Assembly: GCF_900107675.1 (NCBI RefSeq)
Contig: NZ_FNRI01000001.1
Location: forward strand, 372,001-436,000
DNA: 64,000 bases
Direction of reading: 5' to 3'
Source of the DNA: Alistipes timonensis JC136
GTDB taxonomy: Bacteria; Bacteroidota; Bacteroidia; Bacteroidales; Rikenellaceae
In this document: positions 44,556 to 51,601 of the stretch, one piece after another
Layout: each line of letters opens with the position of its first letter
How positions within the stretch are numbered: the first letter of the stretch is position 1
Notes under the pieces: generated by a model
Seen by the model: the letters and a program-made list of their open reading frames with translations, nothing else
Database searches by the model: none
Told to the model about the DNA's origin: nothing
Translations under genes and position numbers: made by a program

Positions 44556-45200
44556 ATGCGACGATTTTCCGGAATATTCGTTTTGACGACGCTGCTGTTT
44601 GCGGCGGGCGCCGTTGTGTTCTTCACGAAAGCCGCTGCGCTGCCCTATAAAGTCGCCTACCCCGTTCTGCTGTTGGGTTTGTCGACGTTTCTGCTTCGGC
44701 GCAAAGAACTCTATTTGATCGGATTGGCATTCCTGCTGTCGGCCGCCGGCGATGTGATGGGCGCCCGGCATTGGTTTATCCCCCAGATGGCGTTTTTTGC
44801 ACTGGCGCATGTCGCCTATATTCGCTGGTTTCTGCCCCGGGCGCGCCGCACTCCCCGCATCGGGTCGTTGGCTGTCGTCATTCCGCTGCTTGTGTTCTTG
44901 TTCGTCGTCATCGTCCCCCGGGCTCCGTTTCCGGCCGAATGTATCGGCGTAGCTGTTTATGGGCTGGTTATTGCGGGGATGCTCTATTCGGTGCTCCAAT
45001 ACGACGGGGCTTGCGCCGTCGGGTTCCGCTGCGCGGCCTTGTTGTTCGTCTTTTCCGACGCGGCGATCGCTTGGAACCGCTTCGTCGGTCCTGTTCCGGC
45101 CCATACATGGGTCGTGATGATTACCTACTACCTGGCTCAATATCTGTTTTTCCGGTTCGCCCTCACAACAGCGGCTTCACCTGCGGAGGCTGAATCGTGA
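44556..45200 (+). CDS. YhhN/TMEM86-family membrane protein (lysoplasmalogenase-like)
   Basis: 214 residues with about eight membrane helices. FTKAAALPYKVAYPVLLLGL and the family signature LIGLAFLLSAAGDVMGARHW (with the conserved Asp) are visible; FVFSDAAIAWNRFVGP is the second conserved block. Characterised members hydrolyse the vinyl-ether bond of lysoplasmalogens; the role in this organism is unproven, though gut Bacteroidetes meet plasmalogens from host and other anaerobes. The last 38 nt overlap the converging GH20 gene. Confidence 0.85.
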   Translation: MRRFSGIFVLTTLLFAAGAVVFFTKAAALPYKVAYPVLLLGLSTFLLRRKELYLIGLAFLLSAAGDVMGARHWFIPQMAFFALAHVAYIRWFLPRARRTPRIGSLAVVIPLLVFLFVVIVPRAPFPAECIGVAVYGLVIAGMLYSVLQYDGACAVGFRCAALLFVFSDAAIAWNRFVGPVPAHTWVVMITYYLAQYLFFRFALTTAASPAEAES

Positions 45201-47322
45201 CGTAGGGCGTACCGTTGTCGTCGCACGTCGAGACGATCCGCACGGCCTTTACCGGGCGGTCGGGATGCAGCATGATGCTGCCCATCAGAAGCTCCCCAGC
45301 GGGTTCGAACCGCACTCCGTCGTAGGAGACTTCGGCGTAACCCGTCGTCACGATGGTCTTCGGCAGCTGGCGGTTTCCCGTCTGCAAGTATATTTCGCGG
45401 CACCTCACCGGCTGTTCGAACGTGTAGAGTATCCAGTCCTGCTGGCGGCAGGCGCGGCGCGTCCGCGACAGCCCGCGGTAACCCGAGGCGTTCGAATAGG
45501 GGAATTTTTCGCTTTCGCCCATAGAGGTCGTGATCGCCACGGGCGGCGTGACGGTCCGCCAGTAGGATTTGTCGGTCACATAGGGGCTTCGGGCCGTCTT
45601 GTAACGTGTGAAAAAGCGATACCGATGCGGTTTTCCGGTGCGAACCGGACCCGTATAGCGATGCTCCTCCGCGGAGCCGTCCACAAGGTAGAAGATTTCC
45701 GACCCGTCGTCCGCCGAGGCCGTGAACGCCCCCTCCTTGTAGCTCAGGCGCGGCGGGAAGAGCCGGAAGCGAATGTCCATCGCCGCCATGCGGTCGTAAT
45801 GCTCCCCTTTCAGCCCCTTGTAATAGGCGTCCCAGCCCTCGCCGTTGCCGCTCCACGCGATGAGCGCGAGAGCGCAGACACGCGGGAAAAGCATGTAGTC
45901 GAGGTAGTCGGGCTTCTCGGGTTCGTGCGAAATGTAGGCTTCGCTGAAAAACGCCCCCTGCAATCCCGCTACATTGTGCATCTGCTCGGGTGTGAATCCG
46001 CTGAAATCGAACCCGTAAACCTTTTTGGCGTCGAAGATCGCCGCCCAGTCGTGCCCGTCTTCGCGGGGCGTCTGGCGCATGTCGAAATAGAAATATTCGC
46101 CCGGCATCACCACCGTCCGGTAACCCTTTGCCGTGGCGTCCAGACAGGCTTTCACGCTCTCCCAGCCGTGCACACGGCACTCCTTGGTGAAAGCCCCCGT
46201 GCGTACCGCTTCGTTCCACACCGCGGGCCGTTTGCCGTGAGCCGCGAGTATTCCGGCCATCCGCTCCATGAAAAGGTCTTGCAACCGACGCGGATCGTCC
46301 GTCCCGAGACGCGCCATCAGCGCCCGGCAGTCGGGACAGCGCGTCCATTGGGTCATTTCGACCTCGTCGCCGCCTACATGGATATACTCCGAGGGGAACA
46401 GCTCGCACAACTCGCCCAGGATGTCCTCCAACAGCGCGTAATTCGCCTCGCGGGCCACGCACCACGCTGAACGGTAATCGTATCCGTTGGTCGACACCGT
46501 GTCGGGCGGGTAGTTGCAGCGGATTTCGGGATGCACCGAGGCGATGTTGCGGCTGTGGCCCGGGAGGTCGATTTCGGGAATGATCTCGATATTGCGTTCG
46601 GCGGCGTAGCGGATCAGTCCGCGCATCTCCTCCTGCGTGAAGTAACCGCCGTATTTCTCTGACCATTTGCCGTATACGGGCCTTACGGGCGAGTCTCCGC
46701 CGCGGAATCCGCCGATCTCCGTCAGCTCGGGGTGCGATTTGATTTCGATGCGCCATCCTTCATCATCCGAAAGATGCAGGTGCAATTTATTGATATTATG
46801 GTATGAAAACAGGTCTATATAACGTTTTACTTTAGCTTCGTCGATCCACGTCCGCGCCACATCGAGCATCATTCCGCGGTAGGCGAAACGCGGTGCATCC
46901 TCGATCTCCGCGCAGGCGACCTGCGTCCCCGCTGCAACGCCTTTCCGGGCATAGACCTCGGGCGGCAGGAGCCGGAACAACTGTTGAAGTCCGTTGAAAA
47001 CCCCGCCGTAGGCCGAGCCGCCGATGCGGATGTGGTCGGGCGTGATGTCGAGGACATACCCTTCCGACGCCTCCCCGTCTGCCGCGTCGAGCGTCAGCAC
47101 GACGGCCCCGTCCCCCGCTACGCCGTTGCAGACCTCGCAGCCGAGGTATTCGGCGGCATAACGGGCTAACGGCAACAGTTCGCTGTCGGCGGCGATGGTC
47201 GTGCGGGGACCGAAGGTGAAGTGTCCGGCACGGGGCGTCGTCTTTTTCGGTGCAGGCTGTGCCGAAGCGGAAAGGAGTCCCCAGAGAAGTGCCGTGAGGA
47301 GCAGCGGAAATCGTAGTTTCAT
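45163..47322 (-). CDS. Exported GH20 beta-N-acetylhexosaminidase
   Basis: 719 residues. A signal peptide MKLRFPLLLTALLWGLLSAS ends near AQ. An alpha/beta N-terminal GH20b domain leads into the catalytic barrel: YRGMMLDVARTWIDEAKVKR, LHLHLSDDEGWRIEIKSHPE, and the catalytic Asp-Glu pair in YIHVGGDEVEMTQW. A C-terminal region of beta type (EQPVRCREIYLQTGNRQ) follows. It removes terminal GlcNAc/GalNAc from glycans in the periplasm or at the surface; mucin and host N-glycans are likely substrates in gut species. Promoter at 47355-47348 (TAACTTTG, minus). Confidence 0.95.
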   Translation of the reverse strand: MKLRFPLLLTALLWGLLSASAQPAPKKTTPRAGHFTFGPRTTIAADSELLPLARYAAEYLGCEVCNGVAGDGAVVLTLDAADGEASEGYVLDITPDHIRIGGSAYGGVFNGLQQLFRLLPPEVYARKGVAAGTQVACAEIEDAPRFAYRGMMLDVARTWIDEAKVKRYIDLFSYHNINKLHLHLSDDEGWRIEIKSHPELTEIGGFRGGDSPVRPVYGKWSEKYGGYFTQEEMRGLIRYAAERNIEIIPEIDLPGHSRNIASVHPEIRCNYPPDTVSTNGYDYRSAWCVAREANYALLEDILGELCELFPSEYIHVGGDEVEMTQWTRCPDCRALMARLGTDDPRRLQDLFMERMAGILAAHGKRPAVWNEAVRTGAFTKECRVHGWESVKACLDATAKGYRTVVMPGEYFYFDMRQTPREDGHDWAAIFDAKKVYGFDFSGFTPEQMHNVAGLQGAFFSEAYISHEPEKPDYLDYMLFPRVCALALIAWSGNGEGWDAYYKGLKGEHYDRMAAMDIRFRLFPPRLSYKEGAFTASADDGSEIFYLVDGSAEEHRYTGPVRTGKPHRYRFFTRYKTARSPYVTDKSYWRTVTPPVAITTSMGESEKFPYSNASGYRGLSRTRRACRQQDWILYTFEQPVRCREIYLQTGNRQLPKTIVTTGYAEVSYDGVRFEPAGELLMGSIMLHPDRPVKAVRIVSTCDDNGTPYVTIQPPQVKPLL

Positions 47323-47347
47323 GGCGAATCGCGAAATTTGTATGCAA

Positions 47348-47372
47348 CAAAGTTACTTTTTTGTTACCTTTG
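47348..47372. promoter_or_regulatory. Closely packed divergent promoters (GH20 and mazG)
   Basis: Minus strand TAACTTTG (47355-47348) for GH20 and plus strand TACCTTTG (47365-47372) for mazG are only 9 nt apart, so polymerases at the two sites would compete. Confidence 0.6.
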
Positions 47373-47394
47373 TTCCAATAATTGAACGACATTA

Positions 47395-48171
47395 ATGGAA
47401 AAAGACAAACGTTTGGCGGCTACGGCCCGTCTTTTGGAGGTGATGAACACCCTGCGCCGCGAGTGTCCCTGGGACCGCGAGCAGACCTTCGATTCGCTGC
47501 GGAGCAACACCATTGAGGAGACCTACGAGCTGGCCGACGCCATCACCGATCATAATATGGAGGGCATCAAAGAGGAGCTGGGCGACCTGCTGCTGCACGT
47601 GGTGTTCTATTCGAAACTGGGTGAGGAAGAGGGCGCATTCGATTTCGGCGACGTGGCCAACGCCCTCTGCGACAAGCTGGTCTACCGTCATCCGCACGTC
47701 TACGGCGACATTCATGCCAACACGCCCGACGAGGTGCTCGAGAACTGGGAAGCGCTGAAACTCCGCAAAAAGAACCGCAAGAGCGGTACGCTGGGCGGTG
47801 TCCCGCGGTCGCTCCCGGCGATGGTCAAAGCCTACCGCATGGGCGAAAAGGCCGCAGGAGCGGGCTTCGACTGGGAGAAGAAGGAGGATGTCTGGGACAA
47901 GGTCCGCGAGGAACTGGGCGAGGTCGAGGCCGAGATGAAATCAGGCAGCAAGACCGATCTCGAAGGCGAATTCGGCGACCTGTTGTTCGCGCTCATCAAC
48001 GCCTGCCGGCTCTACGGCGTGGACCCCGAGTCTGCGTTGGAACGTACGAACAAGAAGTTCATGCATCGCTTCAATTACATGGAGGAACAGGCTGCCGCAA
48101 AGGGGTATACACTGCACGAAATGTCGCTCGACGCCATGGAGGAACTGTGGCAAAAGGCTAAAAGTAATTAA
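47395..48171 (+). CDS. mazG: Nucleoside triphosphate pyrophosphohydrolase
   Basis: 258 residues with two MazG domains. The first has LRRECPWDREQTFDSLRSNT, EETYELADAI and EELGDLLLHVVFYSKL (the EExxE...E/D metal site). The second has ELGEVEAEMK and EFGDLLFALINACRLYG. It hydrolyses NTPs and dNTPs to monophosphates plus pyrophosphate and limits aberrant nucleotides. Gene order with gamma-carbonic anhydrase 16 nt later implies an operon. Confidence 0.96.
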   Translation: MEKDKRLAATARLLEVMNTLRRECPWDREQTFDSLRSNTIEETYELADAITDHNMEGIKEELGDLLLHVVFYSKLGEEEGAFDFGDVANALCDKLVYRHPHVYGDIHANTPDEVLENWEALKLRKKNRKSGTLGGVPRSLPAMVKAYRMGEKAAGAGFDWEKKEDVWDKVREELGEVEAEMKSGSKTDLEGEFGDLLFALINACRLYGVDPESALERTNKKFMHRFNYMEEQAAAKGYTLHEMSLDAMEELWQKAKSN

Positions 48172-48187
48172 GAATTAAAAATTAATA

Positions 48188-48721
48188 ATGGCACTTATAC
48201 GAAAAGTCCGCGGGCATGAGCCCGTGATCGGGGACAACACCTTTCTGGCCGAAACGGCAGTCATTCTGGGCGATGTGACCATCGGCCGCGACTGCTCGAT
48301 CTGGTACAACGCCGTACTGCGCGGGGACGTGAACCGAATCGTCATCGGCGACCGCACGAACATTCAGGACGGCGTGGTGCTCCACACCATTTACGACAAG
48401 GCGAAGCACCCTTCTCAGACGATCATCGGCAGCGACGTTTCGGTGGGCCACAACGCCATCATCCACGGCGCGGTCATCGAGGACAACTGCCTGATCGGTA
48501 TGGGCGCCACCCTGCTGGACAATGCCCACATCCCTTCGGGCTGTATCATCGCCGCCAATGCGCTGGTCCTTTCGAACGCGAAGCTGGAACCCAATTCGGT
48601 CTACGCGGGCGTTCCGGCCAAAAAGGTCAAGGAGGTGACCGAGGAGCAACGCGAGGAGATCATCCGCCGCACGGCCCGCGACTACATGCTGTACGCGTCG
48701 TGGTATAAGGAGGACGAATAA
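48188..48721 (+). CDS. Gamma-carbonic anhydrase family protein
   Basis: 177 residues, a left-handed beta-helix of hexapeptide turns: VTIGRDCSIWYNAVLRGDVN, VIGDRTNIQDGVVLHTIYD, VSVGHNAIIHGAVIEDNCLIG. Metal-binding His residues are in VVLHT, VGHNAIIHG. The C-terminal helix (ARDYMLYASWYKEDE) is usual for the family. Activity as carbonic anhydrase varies among members (YrdA/PaaY type). Co-transcribed with mazG and, 10 nt later, the histidine kinase. Confidence 0.92.
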   Translation: MALIRKVRGHEPVIGDNTFLAETAVILGDVTIGRDCSIWYNAVLRGDVNRIVIGDRTNIQDGVVLHTIYDKAKHPSQTIIGSDVSVGHNAIIHGAVIEDNCLIGMGATLLDNAHIPSGCIIAANALVLSNAKLEPNSVYAGVPAKKVKEVTEEQREEIIRRTARDYMLYASWYKEDE

Positions 48722-48731
48722 CGGCCATCCC

Positions 48732-50039
48732 ATGAAACTGCAGCCCAAATACGCCGATCTGATCCTGAACCTGCTGGTTGCCGTGGCGATCAGCCTGGTG
48801 GTCAATTTCTCCTACGTGCTGTTGATGCTCGTGGACCTGAACAGCGACAGCCAGTCCCGCTCTGCCGACGAGCGGATCGTGGAGCGGTCTGACGAAGGCG
48901 TGCTCGCAGTGCATCCCGACGGGTACGGCTACCTGATTTATGAGAACGGCGACAGCGTCTATGTTCCTGCGCGGCGCATGCGCTGGCTGGGCATTGCCCC
49001 CGGTGACCGCATCGTGGCCGACCTGATGCCGCCGCGCTCCGAGAAGGCGCATCCGATGCTGGCGGAAGTTCGCAGCCACAACGGCGAGGAGTTCGATTAC
49101 GGCAAACTCTACAACGGCCCTTCGAAGAGCATGGAACTGCTGCTGCAACTGCTCTACTACCTTGTCATGTCGTTCGTCATGCTCTCGATCCTCACGTCCG
49201 TGCGCCGCGACTACTCGATGGCGCGCTTCGTGCGGCGCTGCTTGTGGTGTTGCGTGGCCGCCGTGGCGCTCTACTGCGTGGCCCCGGTCACCGAGTGGCA
49301 CACGGGTCGTATCCAGATGAATTTTATGGGCGGACGGATGTTCGACTACATGCTGTTGCTGAAATGTTCGTTCGCCGTGGTGGTGTCGATGCTTTACGGA
49401 CGTATCTATGTGCTGATCTCGCAGCGGCAAGCCGTCGTCGTGGAGAACGAACGCCTCAAAAACGAGAACCTTACCACGCGCTACAACATGCTCGTCGGGC
49501 AGATCAACCCCCATTTCTTCTTCAACTCGCTCAACTCGCTGGCGATGCTCGTGCGCGAAAAGCACGACGAGAAGGCGCTGACCTACATCGACCAGCTCTC
49601 GTACACGTTCCGCTACATCATCCAGAACGGCCAGAGCATGCTGATGACGCTCGACGAGGAGCTGAAATTCCTCGAGGCGTACAGTTATCTCTTCAAAATA
49701 CGCTATGCCGACAAGCTCTTTTTCGACGTCGATGTCGACGGGAAATACCTCGGATGGAAACTCCCGGCCTTCTCGCTGCAACCGCTGATCGACAACGCCG
49801 TCAAACACAATTCGATCACCCGCAGCAAGCCGTTCCACATCTCGGTCCGCACCGAAGGCGACCGGCTCGTCGTCTCGAATCCCAAGGTCCCGAAACTCGA
49901 ACCCGAACCCTCGACCGGCATCGGACTGGAGAACCTGCGTAACCGCTGGCATTTGATTACGGGCAGCGACATCGAGATCGACGACGACGGCGAAACGTTC
50001 ACCGTACGTATGCCGCTGCAAAACCCCACCGCCGGATGA
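48732..50039 (+). CDS. LytS/YehU-type histidine kinase with a Rho-OB-like sensor loop
   Basis: 435 residues. TM1 at about 8-35, then a soluble loop 36-132, TM2 at about 133-156, TM3 about 168-185, TM4 about 205-228. The kinase core has YNMLVGQINPHFFFNSLNSL (His261, the His_kinase family), followed by an HATPase domain (LQPLIDNAVKHNS, GIGLENLRNRW). The loop 54-120 contains GVLAVHPDGYGYL, SVYVPARRMRWLGIAPGD and MPP, aligning in order with the cold-shock/OB domain of the Rho in this window (GVLEVMPDGYGFL, ...PGD...RPP). With four helices the loop should be outside the membrane. Its ligand is unknown. Overlaps the LytTR regulator by 4 nt. Confidence 0.9.
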   Translation: MKLQPKYADLILNLLVAVAISLVVNFSYVLLMLVDLNSDSQSRSADERIVERSDEGVLAVHPDGYGYLIYENGDSVYVPARRMRWLGIAPGDRIVADLMPPRSEKAHPMLAEVRSHNGEEFDYGKLYNGPSKSMELLLQLLYYLVMSFVMLSILTSVRRDYSMARFVRRCLWCCVAAVALYCVAPVTEWHTGRIQMNFMGGRMFDYMLLLKCSFAVVVSMLYGRIYVLISQRQAVVVENERLKNENLTTRYNMLVGQINPHFFFNSLNSLAMLVREKHDEKALTYIDQLSYTFRYIIQNGQSMLMTLDEELKFLEAYSYLFKIRYADKLFFDVDVDGKYLGWKLPAFSLQPLIDNAVKHNSITRSKPFHISVRTEGDRLVVSNPKVPKLEPEPSTGIGLENLRNRWHLITGSDIEIDDDGETFTVRMPLQNPTAG

Positions 50040-50797
50040 AAACCCTGATTATCGAAGACGAAACCGCCGCTGCGCGCAACCTCGCGGCGATACTCCGTCA
50101 GGAAGAGCCCTCGATGGAGATCGTGGCGACGCTGGAAAGCGTTGCCGAGAGCGTCGAGTGGCTGCGGGCGAACCCCCAGCCCGACCTGCTGTTCATGGAC
50201 ATCCACCTGGCCGACGGCGATTCGTTCCGCATCTTCGACGCCGTGGAGATCACCGCTCCGGTCATCTTCACCACGGCCTACGACCAGTATGCCCTCGAGG
50301 CTTTCAAAGTCAACAGCATCGACTATCTCCTCAAACCGCTCAATGCGGACGATGTCCGGCGCGCCCTCGCCAAACTGCGCCGCCTGACCTCCACCGAGCG
50401 CAGCGACTATGGCTCGCGCGTTCGCACGATGGCCGTCCGCCGCCGCGAGGATGTCTTTCTGGTGCATGTGCGCGACCGGATCATCCCCCTGCAGCGTGAA
50501 CAGATCGCTTTTTGTTATACGTTCAACGAGAAGGTCACGGCCTACGGCTACGACGGCACGGCCTACCCGCTGGACAAAACTCTCGAGGCGTTGCAGGCTT
50601 TGCTGCCCGAGGCTGAGTTTTTCCGCGCCAACCGCCAGTTCATCATTGCGCGCCGCGCCGTGAAGGAGATTGCCGTGTGGTTCGGGAGCCGCCTTACGCT
50701 GCACCTTACGGTCGAAACCCCCGAGCGGATCGTCGTTTCCAAGGCCCGCGCCCCCGAATTCAAAGAGTGGCTGAAATCGGTTCACCCCGTCGAATAG
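50036..50797 (+). CDS. LytTR-family response regulator
   Basis: 253 residues. Receiver domain with MKTLIIEDETAAARNLAAIL, the phospho-Asp in DLLFMDIHLADG, and IFTTAYDQYALEAFKVNSIDYLLKP. A linker leads to a C-terminal LytTR DNA-binding domain (VHVRDRIIPLQREQIAFCYT, EAEFFRANRQFIIARRAVKE). It is the partner of the histidine kinase (ATGA overlap). Targets are unknown; the exported DUF4890-like gene and outer-membrane protein downstream are candidates. Terminator at 50827-50850. Confidence 0.95.
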   Translation: MKTLIIEDETAAARNLAAILRQEEPSMEIVATLESVAESVEWLRANPQPDLLFMDIHLADGDSFRIFDAVEITAPVIFTTAYDQYALEAFKVNSIDYLLKPLNADDVRRALAKLRRLTSTERSDYGSRVRTMAVRRREDVFLVHVRDRIIPLQREQIAFCYTFNEKVTAYGYDGTAYPLDKTLEALQALLPEAEFFRANRQFIIARRAVKEIAVWFGSRLTLHLTVETPERIVVSKARAPEFKEWLKSVHPVE

Positions 50798-50826
50798 GCG
50801 GTTGACCTCGCTGTTCTGTCGTTTCA

Positions 50827-50850
50827 CCCGGAGCCCCGCTCCGGGTTTTT
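50827..50850 (+). terminator. Terminator after the LytTR gene
   Basis: CCCGGAGC (50827-50834) pairs with GCTCCGGG (50838-50845), then TTTTT. Confidence 0.9.
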
Positions 50851-50861
50851 CATTTTGGCTT

Positions 50862-50869
50862 TACCTTTG
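50862..50869 (+). promoter_or_regulatory. -7 element of the DUF4890-like gene
   Basis: TACCTTTG directly after the terminator, giving a leader of about 55 nt. Confidence 0.5.
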
Positions 50870-50929
50870 TACCAGACCCCGGAAAAATGGATTTCCGGAA
50901 ACGGGATTACAGTGATGCACAATCTAATT

Positions 50930-51397
50930 ATGAAAGTTATGAAAAGGAAGATTTTTGCGGCCGCCATGGCCCTCTGCCTGATGGCAGGAACGAGTGCTTT
51001 CGCACAGCAGAATAAACCCGACGCCCCGAAGGAGCGTCCGACGGCCGAGCAGATGGCTCAGCGCAAGACCGACCGAATGACCGAGCGGCTGAAGCTCAAC
51101 GAGTCGCAGGCCAAGCAGGTCTATGCAATCAATCTCGCGCAGATCAAAGAGATGATCGCCCAGCGTGAGAAGATGGAGGCCGCCCGCAAGGCCGAGGCCG
51201 AGAAGATGAAGTCGATCCTGACGACCGAGCAGTTCATGCAGTGGTCGCAGATGCAGCAACAGCATATGCGCATGCCCGGCCAGCGCGGCCACGGTCCGCA
51301 GGCGATGCACAAGGGAAAGGACGGCAAGAAACAGGGCGAATGCAAGGCTAACTGCGACAAGCCGTGTCCGGTAAGGGACAAGAAGGGAAAGGAGTGA
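50930..51397 (+). CDS. Exported DUF4890/Spy-like small protein with Cys-rich tail
   Basis: 155 residues from the ATG at 50930; an ATG at 50939 is equally possible. A signal peptide (KIFAAAMALCLMAGTSAFAQ) precedes a charged, Met/Gln-rich helical region: AEQMAQRKTDRMTERLKLNE, then VYAINLAQIKEMIAQRE and ILTTEQFMQWSQMQQQHMRM. The repeated LxxxQ pattern resembles Spy/CpxP-type periplasmic proteins and Bacteroidetes DUF4890 proteins. The tail GECKANCDKPCP has three Cys with regular spacing and could bind metal. Own terminator at 51428. Confidence 0.75.
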   Translation: MKVMKRKIFAAAMALCLMAGTSAFAQQNKPDAPKERPTAEQMAQRKTDRMTERLKLNESQAKQVYAINLAQIKEMIAQREKMEAARKAEAEKMKSILTTEQFMQWSQMQQQHMRMPGQRGHGPQAMHKGKDGKKQGECKANCDKPCPVRDKKGKE

Positions 51398-51427
51398 GGT
51401 TAGGATTCTCTGGCTTGTAGCAGTCGA

Positions 51428-51461
51428 GGGTGCCGGTCCGGTCGACTGGCACCCTTTTTTT
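51428..51461 (+). terminator. Terminator after the DUF4890-like gene
   Basis: GGGTGCCGGTC (51428-51438) pairs with GACTGGCACCC (51444-51454), one G-U pair, then TTTTTTT. Confidence 0.9.
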
Positions 51462-51601
51462 GTCGGTTCACCCGTGCGGCAGGCGCAACTTTGCCGCAAA
51501 AAGATTATCTTCGCGCGGGCTTAAAAGCCCGATTCAGGAGCGGCCGGACGATGCTTCGGTTCTGCACCCTGTCAAAACAAGAAACACACATACAGGCAAA
51601 C

